Shown one piece after another: positions 1 to 8,334 of a stretch of DNA of 64,000 bases. The position numbers and the translations under genes are program-made. Within the stretch, counting starts at the first letter, position 1, and each line of letters begins with the position of its first letter. The notes beneath the pieces are model-generated. The model had not been told where the DNA came from. It was given only the letters and a program-made list of their open reading frames with translations, and searched no databases. The stretch is from Chitinivibrionales bacterium. GTDB taxonomy: Bacteria > Fibrobacterota > Chitinivibrionia > Chitinivibrionales > WJKA01. Location of the stretch: positions 123,731-187,730 of the forward strand of contig WJLZ01000117.1 of NCBI GenBank assembly GCA_014728215.1. Reading direction: 5' to 3'.

Positions 1-232
1 TTTTATCTTCTATATCGGTGAAATTCACTACCCGTTCTACTTCAAATCCCAGGTGGCTGAGATAGCGATGAAGAATATCTTCATAAAAGAAGGTTCGATA
101 GTTGCCAAGATGAGGGTGGCGGTATACCGAGGGGCCACAGGTAAACAGTTTCACATGGGGCGGTTGAAGTGGTCGGAACAGGTCCTTGTTCCGGCTCATG
201 GTGTTATTCAACATCAGTGGAGGAGTATTCAT
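1..232 (-). CDS. cysS: Cysteinyl-tRNA synthetase, N-terminal part (cut by window edge)
   Basis: Only the first 77 or so codons lie in the window; the gene continues past the left edge. The reading frame, translated from the reverse strand, contains the CysRS N-terminal signature: TCGPSVY, where the Cys is the usual first zinc ligand, then HPHLGNYRT (the HIGH-type ATP-binding motif) and VNFTDIEDK. The enzyme charges tRNA-Cys in the cytoplasm. The ATG at 232 gives MNTPPLMLNN; the ATG six codons further in is also possible, since family similarity starts near LNNTMSR. Neither has a strong ribosome binding site (AAGG lies about 11 bases before 232). The gene starts 44 bases after the phosphoribosyltransferase stop on the same strand, so they may be cotranscribed. 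The motifs are clear, but a CysRS-like paralogue cannot be excluded from a fragment. Confidence 0.85.
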   Translation of the reverse strand, partial: MNTPPLMLNNTMSRNKDLFRPLQPPHVKLFTCGPSVYRHPHLGNYRTFFYEDILHRYLSHLGFEVERVVNFTDIEDK

Positions 233-276
233 GCTGTAGGTACCTTGGTGAAGGTATTGACTATGGTGTGCAACAT

Positions 277-948
277 TCAGCTTCCCGCCACCGATTGATG
301 CATCGATGCCCATTCTTTCAGTAAATCTTTGACCTCTTCATCGGTTGTGGGAGTGAAATCATCATACCAGGCTCCCACTGCTGAAAAGGCCCGGGGTGTT
401 TGTACGCATATGATATCATCGGCGTCTTCGGCCAGTTTATTGCGCACGCTTGGAGAGGCGACTGGAACCGCAACTGTTATGGCGGAGGGGTTTTGCTGTC
501 GCAAAGTTTTCACCGCCGCCATCATGCTCGCTCCTGTCGCAAGGCCGTCATCCACCAGTATAACCGGGCGACCTTCGGCACTGACCGGAACCTTCCCGCC
601 CTCTCGGTACATCGCCTCACGTTTGCGGACTTCTTCCTGTTCGCGGCGGGTTTCCATTTCGATGGCATCTTCTGGTATGTGAAGATATTCCACAACATCC
701 TCATTGATCACCCGCGTATCTCCTCCGGCAATTGCGCCCATGGCAAGCTCTTCATGACCCGGCGTGTCAAGTTTACGGACAACAAATATATCCAGATCGG
801 CATCCAGCGCTTTTGCCACTTCAAAGGCCACAGGAACTCCTCCGCGGGGCAATCCAAGAACAAGCAGATTCTCTTTTGATTTATATTCTTTCAGATGGTC
901 GGCCAGTATTCTGCCGGCTTCACGGCGATTCCCGAATATTCGTTCCAT
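277..948 (-). CDS. Phosphoribosyltransferase-family protein
   Basis: This 223-residue protein has a type I phosphoribosyltransferase fold. LGLPRGGVPVA (about residues 31-41) and the PRPP-binding loop VILVDDGLATGA (129-140) are both present. The middle part, with a run of Arg/Glu around residues 99-113, resembles the hood of the stand-alone family often found beside Hsp20, CBS and dienelactone-hydrolase genes in environmental bacteria; the substrate is unknown. I place the start at 948 rather than the ATG at 954, because the ribosome binding site AAGGGAGG directly abuts 954 but is six bases from 948. No sigma-54-like site lies upstream; a hairpin at about 1106-1134 and the terminator of the preceding gene separate it from the Hsp20 gene. 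Confidence 0.85.
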   Translation of the reverse strand: MERIFGNRREAGRILADHLKEYKSKENLLVLGLPRGGVPVAFEVAKALDADLDIFVVRKLDTPGHEELAMGAIAGGDTRVINEDVVEYLHIPEDAIEMETRREQEEVRKREAMYREGGKVPVSAEGRPVILVDDGLATGASMMAAVKTLRQQNPSAITVAVPVASPSVRNKLAEDADDIICVQTPRAFSAVGAWYDDFTPTTDEEVKDLLKEWASMHQSVAGS

Positions 949-1105
949 CACCATCCTCCCTTAAGTAAATCGTGGTGTCTGGTTGTCGGTGTTACCATCT
1001 TTTCATCACGGCGCCACAGCAGCTCGTTAAAGATCACATTATTTAATCGCTTGTACCGGTAGATAAAAACAATAGTTGACTTCACCTCAACGCCTCGCTT
1101 TGAGC

Positions 1106-1134
1106 ATGTTCCTCCCCGCCGGCAAAGCCGGGAG
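1106..1134. other. Imperfect GC-rich hairpin between genes
   Basis: An imperfect inverted repeat (CTCCCCGCCGGC, loop AAA, GCCGGGAGGAG) lies between the phosphoribosyltransferase and the Hsp20-like gene. It has no T-tract on either side. It could be an mRNA stabiliser or a repeat remnant; its function is not evident. Confidence 0.35.
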
Positions 1135-1170
1135 GAGAGGGAAGAGAAGAGGAGAAGTGGGTGACAAATC

Positions 1171-1203
1171 AAAAAGGCATAATTAAAAAAATTATGCCTT
1201 TTT
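1171..1203 (-). terminator. Rho-independent terminator of the DUF2267-hsp20 operon
   Basis: A perfect 14-base inverted repeat (AAAAAGGCATAATT, loop AAAAA, and its complement) is flanked by A and T runs, so it could work in both directions. The stop codon of the Hsp20-like gene (1192-1194) lies inside one arm. Confidence 0.85.
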
Positions 1204-1671
1204 TGTCGGAACAGCGACTCCTACATAATCGTTGCGCATATAGGCCTGTGCATTATCCCAGTCAAGATCACCTTTTAATTCGACACTATTGGAAAATTCA
1301 AGTTCGAATTCCTGGCTTCCAAGGTCTTTCCAATTCTTTTTGACCGATCGTGTCCCTTCGATAATGAGCATATTACCGGCATGCGTCACATTCACATTTT
1401 TTTTCTGTACACCGGGAACTTTTCCGGCTACCCATACATACCCGTTTTTCCGGCCTGCTGCAAAAGTTGTCCCACTTTCCTTATCAGTTTTGCCGGGAAG
1501 GTTTTTTGCAACCATTTCGGGTATGGAAGACCATGAAAAACGCTTTTGGGCAACATCTGTTTTTTTGAATACCTTGCTGTGACCCGCGCGTGACCAGGGT
1601 AACGGAACTCTGGTATGTCGTTTTTTTCTTTTCAGTTGACTTTTTCTCATTCGTGGATTAACAAAATTCAT
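1192..1671 (-). CDS. Divergent small heat-shock protein (Hsp20/alpha-crystallin-like)
   Basis: The protein has 159 residues. The first 60 or so are basic and low in order. Residues 77-155 form a divergent alpha-crystallin domain: YVWVAGKVPGVQKKNVNV, then MLIIEGTR, and an ending VGVAVPTKK that matches the final strand of Hsp20 proteins. Small heat-shock proteins hold unfolding proteins for refolding by DnaK or removal by proteases. The ATG overlaps the DUF2267 stop as ATGA (1668-1671), so translation is probably coupled. Expression would come from the sigma-54-type promoter before DUF2267. The N-terminus is unusually basic for Hsp20; sequence similarity is modest, so the assignment rests on the domain pattern and context. 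Confidence 0.7.
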   Translation of the reverse strand: MNFVNPRMRKSQLKRKKRHTRVPLPWSRAGHSKVFKKTDVAQKRFSWSSIPEMVAKNLPGKTDKESGTTFAAGRKNGYVWVAGKVPGVQKKNVNVTHAGNMLIIEGTRSVKKNWKDLGSQEFELEFSNSVELKGDLDWDNAQAYMRNDYVGVAVPTKKA

Positions 1672-2117
1672 GCTGCATGCTCCTTATCATACTTTTCCCA
1701 TAATTCTTTTAGTTCGCCGGGAAGCAACTGTTCAATTTCCTGTGCTTCACCGGATGAAATCTCGTGTTTAAGTACATTTAAAACCACGCCGGTGACTTTT
1801 TCGGGCTCGAATGCAGGATCACCGGCAAAATCACGTTCGATACGCTTGAGAAATTCTTCTTTTGACCGGTATTTGATCGGAACCTCTGCCGGACGCCAGC
1901 TCTCGTAATAGATGCCACGGATCAGCATAGGAAGCTGAGCGCTCAAATGCGCGCCTTCATCGATGGTCAGGCGGTCTCGCAGAGCATGAAGTACGGCACG
2001 TAACGCCTTGTAAGACTTTTGGCGACTGTCCCATCCAAGCTCCTTACCGATCTCTTTGAGCCAGACCTCGCTTTTCTGAACAGTGGTATCAAATGCTTCC
2101 AATCCTGTCATTGCCAT
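1668..2117 (-). CDS. DUF2267 protein
   Basis: This 149-residue all-helical protein matches the DUF2267 family: WLKEIGKELGW, then ALRAVLHALRDRLTIDEGAHLSAQLP and LIRGIYYESWRP. The family has no established biochemical role but is very often encoded with Hsp20, CBS, phosphoribosyltransferase and BON genes in stress clusters, as here. An ideal ribosome binding site (AAAGGAGG, 2122-2129) precedes the ATG. A sigma-54-type promoter lies at 2185-2200. The stop overlaps the start of the Hsp20-like gene by four bases. Cytoplasmic; no membrane segment. Confidence 0.85.
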   Translation of the reverse strand: MAMTGLEAFDTTVQKSEVWLKEIGKELGWDSRQKSYKALRAVLHALRDRLTIDEGAHLSAQLPMLIRGIYYESWRPAEVPIKYRSKEEFLKRIERDFAGDPAFEPEKVTGVVLNVLKHEISSGEAQEIEQLLPGELKELWEKYDKEHAA

Positions 2118-2184
2118 ACTGGCCTCCTTTCATAGGTGATTTTCAGGCAGGTGTTACAGTTTTCAATTCATTGCACTAAAAAGA

Positions 2185-2200
2185 AGCAAGTTGTGTGCCA
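2185..2200 (-). promoter_or_regulatory. Sigma-54 promoter for DUF2267-hsp20
   Basis: On the reverse strand TGGCAC-ACAAC-TTGCT, with GG and GC ten bases apart. This is a near-perfect -24/-12 sequence. The start codon follows about 70 bases downstream. Confidence 0.8.
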
Positions 2201-2282
2201 AAATGGATGGATCAGGAGGAACGGAAGCGAGGGTTCTTTTTTATACTAGATGGTATATGGTATTACGATAAGAATAACATTA

Positions 2283-2702
2283 TTAATCGGGATGGATTGG
2301 TTTTCGCAGCTGTTTTTTTTCTCCGCGCTTTTTTTTGCGTTGCAGCCGTTTTTCCCGGGAGGCCTTTGTTGGTTTGCTGGGTTTTCTCTTCTTTTTTCGG
2401 ATGCTTGCTTTGCGAATAAAGGAAATAAGCCGCTCCAGAGCTTCGTTGCGGTTTCTGGTCTGGCTCCGGTGAGTGTGAGAATCGATACAGAATTCCCCGC
2501 GGTTATTGATATAGCCGGGATATAACCTCTGCAAACGTTTTTTCATATCCTCCGGTACAGTTTGCGAGCCGGCAAGGTCGAATACAAGCTGGACACCGGT
2601 CGAAGAGGTGTTTACATGCTGCCCTCCCGGACCGGGAGAGCGAATAAACCGCCATCCGATGTCGCTCTCGTCAATTTGTACTTGGTCGTTAATCCTGATC
2701 AT
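2283..2702 (-). CDS. arfB: Alternative ribosome-rescue factor ArfB (YaeJ/ICT1-type peptidyl-tRNA hydrolase)
   Basis: 139 residues. The catalytic loop GPGGQHVN (about residues 24-31, GGQ at 26-28) is that of class I release factors, but the codon-recognition domains are missing. The C-terminal tail (from about residue 95) is rich in Lys and Arg, as needed to enter the empty mRNA channel of stalled ribosomes. This is the ArfB/YaeJ architecture and length: it hydrolyses peptidyl-tRNA on ribosomes without a stop codon in the A site. The gene stands alone on this strand, convergent with nothing and divergent from the thiamine-binding gene. I found no sigma-54-type site on its own strand. Confidence 0.9.
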   Translation of the reverse strand: MIRINDQVQIDESDIGWRFIRSPGPGGQHVNTSSTGVQLVFDLAGSQTVPEDMKKRLQRLYPGYINNRGEFCIDSHTHRSQTRNRNEALERLISFIRKASIRKKKRKPSKPTKASREKRLQRKKKRGEKKQLRKPIHPD

Positions 2703-2766
2703 AGCGCATGTATCCTGAAAATCCTGTTGTTACAAAATACTACACGTGCGGTGTACTGGTGAAGGG

Positions 2767-2782
2767 TGGCACAGTATTTGAA
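2767..2782 (+). promoter_or_regulatory. Sigma-54-like promoter, GA variant, before the thiamine-binding gene
   Basis: TGGCAC-AGTAT-TTGAA: the -24 box is perfect, but the -12 dinucleotide is GA instead of GC. It lies about 60 bases before the start codon. Three more sites in the window show the same variation, so I list it with reduced confidence. Confidence 0.4.
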
Positions 2783-2839
2783 TATACTAGCCTTTAATAA
2801 ACAGTATGTGGTATCAACCAATTAACAAAGGAGTAGTAT

Positions 2840-3187
2840 ATGCTTGCTGAGATCAGTTTTATTCCGGTTGGCGGCAACTCACATATCAGTGAAGATGTTG
2901 CCGAGGCGGTAAAGGTAATTGCAGAATCGGGTCTGGCCTATCAATTGACGCCCACCGCCACGTGTATTGAAGGTGAATGGGACCAGGTAATGGAGACTAT
3001 AGGAAAAGCACGCAAAAAAATGCTTGATAAAAACAGTCATCTCATCACAATGATTAAAATGGAAGATGATGCTGATGAGCATAATAAGCTTCAGTCCAAT
3101 ATGGAATCAATCAGCGAAAAGATGGGCTCCAAATCACAAACATATGAGGAAAAGCCGCCGGAAGCATTGGTGACACCGAAGGTATAG
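2840..3187 (+). CDS. MTH1187-family thiamine-binding protein
   Basis: 115 residues. It starts with MLAEISFIPVG and carries LAYQLTPTATCIEGEWDQVMETI, the hallmark of the MTH1187/YkoF-like thiamine-binding family (Pfam Thiamine_BP, formerly DUF77). The ferredoxin-like core covers residues 1-95; the last 25 residues are a polar tail. Family members bind thiamine or a related ligand in the cytoplasm, but the physiological role is unclear. The ribosome binding site AAAGGAG is six bases before the ATG. A single-gene unit, with a sigma-54-like GA-variant site upstream. Confidence 0.85.
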   Translation: MLAEISFIPVGGNSHISEDVAEAVKVIAESGLAYQLTPTATCIEGEWDQVMETIGKARKKMLDKNSHLITMIKMEDDADEHNKLQSNMESISEKMGSKSQTYEEKPPEALVTPKV

Positions 3188-3195
3188 GGATGTGG

Positions 3196-3206
3196 TTTTC
3201 CCGAAT
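3196..3206 (+). promoter_or_regulatory. TTTTCCCGAAT element (candidate activator site)
   Basis: One of five near-identical TTTTC[GG/CC]GAAT elements in intergenic DNA close to sigma-54-type promoters. It ends 96 bases before the -24 box of the hsp20-lon promoter. The TTC/GAA symmetry would suit a dimeric regulator. The function is inferred from position only. Confidence 0.3.
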
Positions 3207-3301
3207 CCGGTAATTGTTTTTCCCGGAATTGATAATATGCCCGGTCGTTGCATCGACGCCGGTGATCCGGTCGAGGTAGTGGCTTTTGCTTATGGTAATT
3301 C

Positions 3302-3317
3302 TGGTATGTAATTTGCG
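3302..3317 (+). promoter_or_regulatory. Sigma-54 promoter for hsp20-lon(-dnaJ)
   Basis: TGGTAT-GTAAT-TTGCG with GG and GC ten bases apart, about 80 bases before the Hsp20 start at 3396. The ATG at 3354, in the same frame, would leave only a short leader and lacks a ribosome binding site. Confidence 0.7.
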
Positions 3318-3395
3318 CTACAAACCGGGAAGTTCACAAAAGCGCATAAATGGATGTATGTCTCGAATATTGGACTTTTTCCAGAAGGAATATCT

Positions 3396-3842
3396 ATGAA
3401 TTCAAGTTCCCGTGATAATTTGCTGCAAATCCTGCTCGATTTTGAGACTCATATTGATTGTGTGTTCGATGAATTAATTCATAATCGATGGCGTCAGATG
3501 GAAAAGGGAAAACATTGGGAACCGCACACCGATGTAATTGAGACGGCGGATGAGGTCGTTGTGTTAATCGACTTGCCTGGTATCAATCCCAAGGAAGTTA
3601 CCGTGCGGAGGCAGGATAATGTGCTTGAGATATACGGCGTGCGGGAGGAAGAGGTGATGCGCACAACCTTCCGTCACCTTTCAGAACGAAAGAGTGGCCC
3701 TTTCAAGCGCAGAGTCGAGCTCGATGACAATTCTGAATATTCAGCCCAGATGCATATCGATTACCGCAACGGTGTGTTTATGATATTGATCGAAAAGGAA
3801 CATGAAAACAATCACTCTGAACAATGTCTCAAGGGAGAATAA
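3396..3842 (+). CDS. hsp20: Small heat-shock protein, Hsp20 family
   Basis: 148 residues from the ATG at 3396, chosen because AGAAGGAA lies five bases before it; an upstream in-frame ATG at 3354 has no such site. The alpha-crystallin domain runs from about residue 45 to 138: PHTDVIETADEVVVLIDLPG, then VTVRRQDNVLEIYGVRE, FKRRVELD and the terminal strand YRNGVFMILIEK. It would hold unfolded proteins in the cytoplasm. The Lon-like protease starts three bases after its stop, so chaperone and protease are made together, behind a sigma-54-type promoter at 3302-3317. It is much closer to canonical Hsp20 than the protein at 1192-1671. Confidence 0.92.
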   Translation: MNSSSRDNLLQILLDFETHIDCVFDELIHNRWRQMEKGKHWEPHTDVIETADEVVVLIDLPGINPKEVTVRRQDNVLEIYGVREEEVMRTTFRHLSERKSGPFKRRVELDDNSEYSAQMHIDYRNGVFMILIEKEHENNHSEQCLKGE

Positions 3843-3845
3843 GCA

Positions 3846-6338
3846 ATGGCAGAAAAGAACAAAGCACAGAAACTCACTTCGCACGATCTTGATATCGATT
3901 TACCGCCGAGTGATGGACTCTTTAATACGACGCGTAATCTTTCGCCCTTGGATGATATCGTTGGTCAGCCCCGAGCGATAAAGGCCCTCGAACTCGGATT
4001 GGATGTTAACGATTCCGGCTATAATATCTATGCTTCGGGAATGAGCGGGCTGGGCAAGCGTACAATGTTGCAGAAAATTTTACAGCAGAAAGCAGAAGAG
4101 AAACCCGTACCCTCCGATTGGATATATGTCAATAATTTCGATCAGCAGGACCGTCCGCCGGCATTTGAAATCCAGCCGGGAAAGGCACGCGAACTCAAAC
4201 GTGATATCAAAGAACTGATCGAACAACTCAAGGAAGAACTTCCAAAAGCTTTCCAAAAAGAGGACTTCAGTAACGAGAAGAAACGATTGAATCAACATTA
4301 CCGTACCCAGGCCCGAAAACTCTTTCAGGAGCTGCAACAGAGCGCAGATGAAATCGGTTTTGTAATTGACCAATCGCCGGATGGCCGGGTGATGATTATC
4401 CCTAAAAAAGATGATCGCGCGATGAAAAGTGAAGAATTTGATTCCTTGAAGGATGAAGAAAAAGAGCAGATAGAAAAGAAACAACAGGAACTTGCCGAAA
4501 AGGCAAACAAGAAAATGGGACAACAGCGCGAGATCGAACGGAAATTGCGGGAAGATATCCGGAACATTGAACGGGATTTTGCCCAACAGCTCTTTGGGCC
4601 CGCAATCGATTCAATCGTTCAAAAGTACCCGGGTGAAAAACTCAAATCATGGTTGGGGCAGATGAAAGAACACATGCTCGATAACTTGCAACAGTTCCAG
4701 GACAAGGGAGAACAAAATCAGAACCCTCTTGCCGTGATGATGGGAGGAGGGGGAACTCAGGATCCCCAGGACCCATTCGAGCAGTATGATATCAATATCG
4801 TTGTAGACAATAGCGAAACAGACCATGCGCCGTTTATAATGGAAACATCGCCCAATTACAAAAATCTGTTCGGCACAATTCACGGTATCAGCGACCGGAT
4901 GGGCCGGATGATCACCAATTTTCGTCAAATTAACGCTGGCAGTATTCTCCGGGCCAATGGTGGATATCTCATGTTCGATCTTGTCGAAGCTTTAATTGAA
5001 CCGCTGGTCTGGAAAGAACTGAAACGTACAATAAAGAGCGGCGTTCTGGAATATCATATGTACGACCCCTTCGGGGTGTTTTCATCATCGGCAATGCGTC
5101 CGGAACCGATTCCGATCAAACTGAAAATTGTCGCCTATGGTAACCCGCTGATATATTACCTGCTTCAGCTTTACGATGAAGATTTTGCCGAGATTTTTAA
5201 AGTAAAAGCGGATTTTGCCGGAGAAATGGAATTACAGGATACAAGTCTTCAGACTATCGGCAAGTTTATCAGTAAACTTCAGCAGAAAGAAGACGGTGTC
5301 ATGCCCTTTGACCGGGAGGGAGTGTATGAACTGCTTCGGCAGAGTATCCGCATGGCCGGAGACAAAGAAAAAGTTTCAACCGCATTCAAGCAGCTCGAAG
5401 ACCTTGCCCGGGAATCGACCTACTGGGCTAAAAAGGACAATGCCGCACATGTCAGCCGTACCAATGTCCGGAAAGCGATCGATGAAAAAATATTTCGGTC
5501 TAATTTGATTGCCGACAAAATGAGCGAGATGATTGCGAAGGGAACACTGCTTATCAGCACCGAAGGGGCGGCGGTTGGGCAGATCAACGGTTTGAGCGTT
5601 ATTGCGCTCGGGGATTATATGTTCGGAAGGCCCACCAGACTGACATCCAGTATCGGTGTGGGAAATGCCGGTATTATCAATATCGAGCGGGAAAGCAAAC
5701 TGAGTGGACGGACCTATGATAAGTCGATGATGATTCTGGAAGGTTTCTTACGAAATACCTACAGTACCCGCCATTCCCTTTCCCTTTCCGCAAGCCTTGC
5801 CATGGAACAGAGCTACGGCATGATTGAAGGCGACAGTGCATCGGTTGCCGAACTCCTTTGTCTTTTAAGTGCCTGTGCGGGTGTGCCGATGCGGCAGGAT
5901 ATCGCCGTAACCGGTTCGGTCAATCAATGGGGGCAGGTACAGGCAATCGGCGGCGTCAATGCAAAAATTGAAGGATTTTATGACATATGCAAGATTGTCG
6001 GGTTGACCGGCAATCAGGGAGTATGCGTTCCGAAATCGAATATTCGAAATATCGTGCTTCGCCCTGATGTGATCGAAGCCGTCAAAGAAGAACAGTTTCA
6101 TGTTTGGGCTGTGAATCATGTCGATGAAGCTCTTGAGCTGTTCAGTGGCGTCCCGTCGGGTTCTATTGATGAAGAGCACAGCTTTCACTGGCGAGTCGAT
6201 CAACGGTTGATAGGCATGCTCGAGCTGTTGAATAAGCAGAAAGCCGCGATTGAAGCCCGGGAAATGCATGTGCTTGGAAGCGTTGACTCACCAAAACAAC
6301 CCGATCCCCGCCCGCCCCTGCCGGGAAATAACGAATAG
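3846..6338 (+). CDS. Lon-family ATP-dependent protease (AAA_32 / LonB-like)
   Basis: 830 residues. An N-terminal AAA part has the P-loop ASGMSGLGKRT (about residues 63-73), interrupted by a long charged coiled coil (about 115-260). The C-terminal S16 peptidase has the Ser of EGDSASVAEL and the Lys of GGVNAKIEGFY, the Lon Ser-Lys dyad. This is the 'Lon-like protease with AAA_32 domain' group related to E. coli YcbZ, not canonical Lon. It should degrade misfolded proteins in the cytoplasm. The start has AAGGGAGAA six to twelve bases upstream. It is translated right after Hsp20; a hairpin after its stop precedes dnaJ. The last 25 residues are Pro-rich. Confidence 0.9.
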   Translation: MAEKNKAQKLTSHDLDIDLPPSDGLFNTTRNLSPLDDIVGQPRAIKALELGLDVNDSGYNIYASGMSGLGKRTMLQKILQQKAEEKPVPSDWIYVNNFDQQDRPPAFEIQPGKARELKRDIKELIEQLKEELPKAFQKEDFSNEKKRLNQHYRTQARKLFQELQQSADEIGFVIDQSPDGRVMIIPKKDDRAMKSEEFDSLKDEEKEQIEKKQQELAEKANKKMGQQREIERKLREDIRNIERDFAQQLFGPAIDSIVQKYPGEKLKSWLGQMKEHMLDNLQQFQDKGEQNQNPLAVMMGGGGTQDPQDPFEQYDINIVVDNSETDHAPFIMETSPNYKNLFGTIHGISDRMGRMITNFRQINAGSILRANGGYLMFDLVEALIEPLVWKELKRTIKSGVLEYHMYDPFGVFSSSAMRPEPIPIKLKIVAYGNPLIYYLLQLYDEDFAEIFKVKADFAGEMELQDTSLQTIGKFISKLQQKEDGVMPFDREGVYELLRQSIRMAGDKEKVSTAFKQLEDLARESTYWAKKDNAAHVSRTNVRKAIDEKIFRSNLIADKMSEMIAKGTLLISTEGAAVGQINGLSVIALGDYMFGRPTRLTSSIGVGNAGIINIERESKLSGRTYDKSMMILEGFLRNTYSTRHSLSLSASLAMEQSYGMIEGDSASVAELLCLLSACAGVPMRQDIAVTGSVNQWGQVQAIGGVNAKIEGFYDICKIVGLTGNQGVCVPKSNIRNIVLRPDVIEAVKEEQFHVWAVNHVDEALELFSGVPSGSIDEEHSFHWRVDQRLIGMLELLNKQKAAIEAREMHVLGSVDSPKQPDPRPPLPGNNE

Positions 6339-6357
6339 GACACGGAGATTCTGTGTC
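6339..6357 (+). other. Hairpin between the Lon-like protease gene and dnaJ
   Basis: GACACGGA-GAT-TCTGTGTC forms an 8-bp stem (one G-T pair) with a three-base loop directly after the stop codon. There is no T-run, so it is more likely a processing or attenuation element than a full terminator. Confidence 0.4.
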
Positions 6358-6445
6358 GATAAGGTCGTATGTATGCGGCACGGCATTCCAGGCTATGTCG
6401 TAACGAACACAACCAGGCATAACTTTTATAAGGTGACGGTTTCTC

Positions 6446-7441
6446 ATGGAATTCAAGGACTATTATTCGGTTTTAGGCGTTGACAAAAAAGCTTCCCGGG
6501 AAGACATAAAGAAGGCCTTTCACAAGCTTGCGGTCAAATATCATCCCGATAAGAACCCGGGGAATGGCCAAGCCGAGAAAAAATTCAAGGAGATAACCGA
6601 AGCGAACGAGGTGCTGGGTGATCCGGCGAAGCGGAAAAAATACGATCAGCTGGGTTCCAACTGGCAACAGTATCAGAGCACCGGCGGTGAGGGGTATGAT
6701 GACTGGTTTCGTAAAAATTCATCATCCTACCGTGGTCAGGGTGACTACTATACCTATTCATCGAATGCAGAAGACATTTTTGAAAATCTGGGAGGTTTTT
6801 CGGATTTTTTCAAGAGCTTTTTCGGCGACAGTGCTTTTGCAGGTAGGGCCGGAACAGCCGGTGCTCGGTCCGGCGCACGGGCCCGTCGTCCCCGAGGCGG
6901 ACCAGGCTTTTATGAATATGGCGCTAAAGGAGCGGATTATGAAGCCGAACTTCATATCTCTTTAGAAGAGGCGGTGACGGGAGCCACAAAAACAGTCTCC
7001 ATTAACGGCCGGACTCTTCGAATCAAAATAGCGCCGGGAACCACAAGCGGTCAGAAATTGCGTCTGAAAAACCAGGGTGGCGAAGGGATTGGAGGTGGAC
7101 CGCTCGGCGACCTCTATGTTACGATCCGGGTCGATAAACACCCTTGGTTCGAACAGCGAGATTCCGATCTGATTACCAACCTGAATGTCGATATGTATAC
7201 CGCAGTACTCGGCGGCAAGAAACGCCTTCGGCTTATTGACGGTAAGGAAGTTGATATTACGATTCCACCCGGATCCGACAGTTCAACGATGTTGCGCCTC
7301 CGCGGCAAAGGGATGCATAAATACAACGGCAAAGCCGGAGACCTGCTCGTCCAACTCGTCATTAAAGTCCCCCGAAACCTGACCGAAGAACAGAAAAAGC
7401 TCCTTTTGCGGATGAAGGAAATGGAGAAGGAGAAGGTTTGA
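6446..7441 (+). CDS. cbpA: CbpA-type DnaJ co-chaperone
   Basis: 331 residues. The J domain (1-70) has the HPD motif in KYHPDKNPG, which stimulates DnaK ATPase. A Gly/Phe/Ser-rich linker (about 75-160) follows, then the two-part substrate-binding domain (170-325) with [15 protein letters not shown] and [16 protein letters not shown]. The Cys-rich zinc domain of DnaJ proper is missing, so this is a class II (CbpA) J protein. It would work with the DnaK encoded at 46469. It lies 107 bases after the Lon-like gene on the same strand; I found no separate sigma-54-type site, so it is probably read from the hsp20 promoter. Confidence 0.92.
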   Translation: MEFKDYYSVLGVDKKASREDIKKAFHKLAVKYHPDKNPGNGQAEKKFKEITEANEVLGDPAKRKKYDQLGSNWQQYQSTGGEGYDDWFRKNSSSYRGQGDYYTYSSNAEDIFENLGGFSDFFKSFFGDSAFAGRAGTAGARSGARARRPRGGPGFYEYGAKGADYEAELHISLEEAVTGATKTVSINGRTLRIKIAPGTTSGQKLRLKNQGGEGIGGGPLGDLYVTIRVDKHPWFEQRDSDLITNLNVDMYTAVLGGKKRLRLIDGKEVDITIPPGSDSSTMLRLRGKGMHKYNGKAGDLLVQLVIKVPRNLTEEQKKLLLRMKEMEKEKV

Positions 7442-7524
7442 GGAGGTAAGAGGGAAGTCGAAAATCAGAATACCGATATTTCCTGTTACAGGCGATTTGC
7501 CTAAACCGGTGTGGCCGGGACTGG

Positions 7525-8274
7525 TCAGCTTGAACGTGTGGTTTGAAGCATTTCCATTAAGGTGAGAGCATTGTGAGGGGCGTAGCCGTTTTGATCGTTA
7601 TCGAAGTAGCAGTATGCCTTGCGGCCTTGTTCACGCCATGAAGAAAGCAGGTTTGCCCATTTGCGGAGCTGCTGTTTTGAGTAGGATCCCTGATATTTTC
7701 CATCGGGGCCGTGGAGGCGGATATATCTGATCGGTCCGACCAGATGGGAAGGTGATGTTCTGCCTTCGATATCATAAATGCAAAATGAAGCATTATATTC
7801 ATTGAGTATTTCAATAACCGAATCGTCAAACCATGTTGGATTGCGAAACTCGAAAGCATAGGAGAATCCCCCGGGCAATACTTTACAGAATGATTCCAGC
7901 CGCTCCAGGTTCACTTTCCATGACGGTGGGAGTTGAAACAGAACAGGACCAAGTTTGTCTCCAAGCACTTCGATGCGGCTCATGAAGGTATTCACTGGTT
8001 CTTCAGGGTCTTTCAGCTTTTTGACATGGGTAATATACCTGCTTGCTTTAACTGCAAATTCGAAGCCGGCAGGGACGAGCGATGCCCACTGCTTAAGCGT
8101 TTTTTCTTCCGGAAGTTTGTAAAAGCTGTTGTTAATTTCGACCGTAGAGAAATGCTGGAGGTAAAATTTTAACATATCACCGGTTTTCATTTTTTCGGGA
8201 TAAAAGGGCCCTGTCCAGTGCTTGTAGTGCCAGCCCGATGTACCGATGCGGTAGTTCTTATTTGTCTTGGTCAT
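7525..8274 (-). CDS. DUF72 family protein
   Basis: 249 residues with the DUF72 (YecE-like) TIM-barrel pattern: RIGTSGWHYKHW at the start, FYPEKMK, then HFSTVEINNSFYKLP, VLFQLPPSW and YAFEFRNPTWF, ending with CYFDNDQNGYAPHNA. Members resemble nuclease-type TIM barrels but have no firmly known reaction. It starts 60 bases after the fpg stop on the same strand, so baeRF-fpg-DUF72 may be one unit. Cytoplasmic; full length. Confidence 0.88.
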   Translation of the reverse strand: MTKTNKNYRIGTSGWHYKHWTGPFYPEKMKTGDMLKFYLQHFSTVEINNSFYKLPEEKTLKQWASLVPAGFEFAVKASRYITHVKKLKDPEEPVNTFMSRIEVLGDKLGPVLFQLPPSWKVNLERLESFCKVLPGGFSYAFEFRNPTWFDDSVIEILNEYNASFCIYDIEGRTSPSHLVGPIRYIRLHGPDGKYQGSYSKQQLRKWANLLSSWREQGRKAYCYFDNDQNGYAPHNALTLMEMLQTTRSS

Positions 8275-8334
8275 GTTATTCCATTTCGTAACTAGTTCCG
8301 ATTCTGCGGCATATTTAATTAATGATTCAGCCGC

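Noticed and set aside
948..1172. 74-codon frame on the reverse strand upstream of the phosphoribosyltransferase
   Set aside because: It covers the ribosome binding site and hairpin region, has no ribosome binding site of its own and no recognisable domain.
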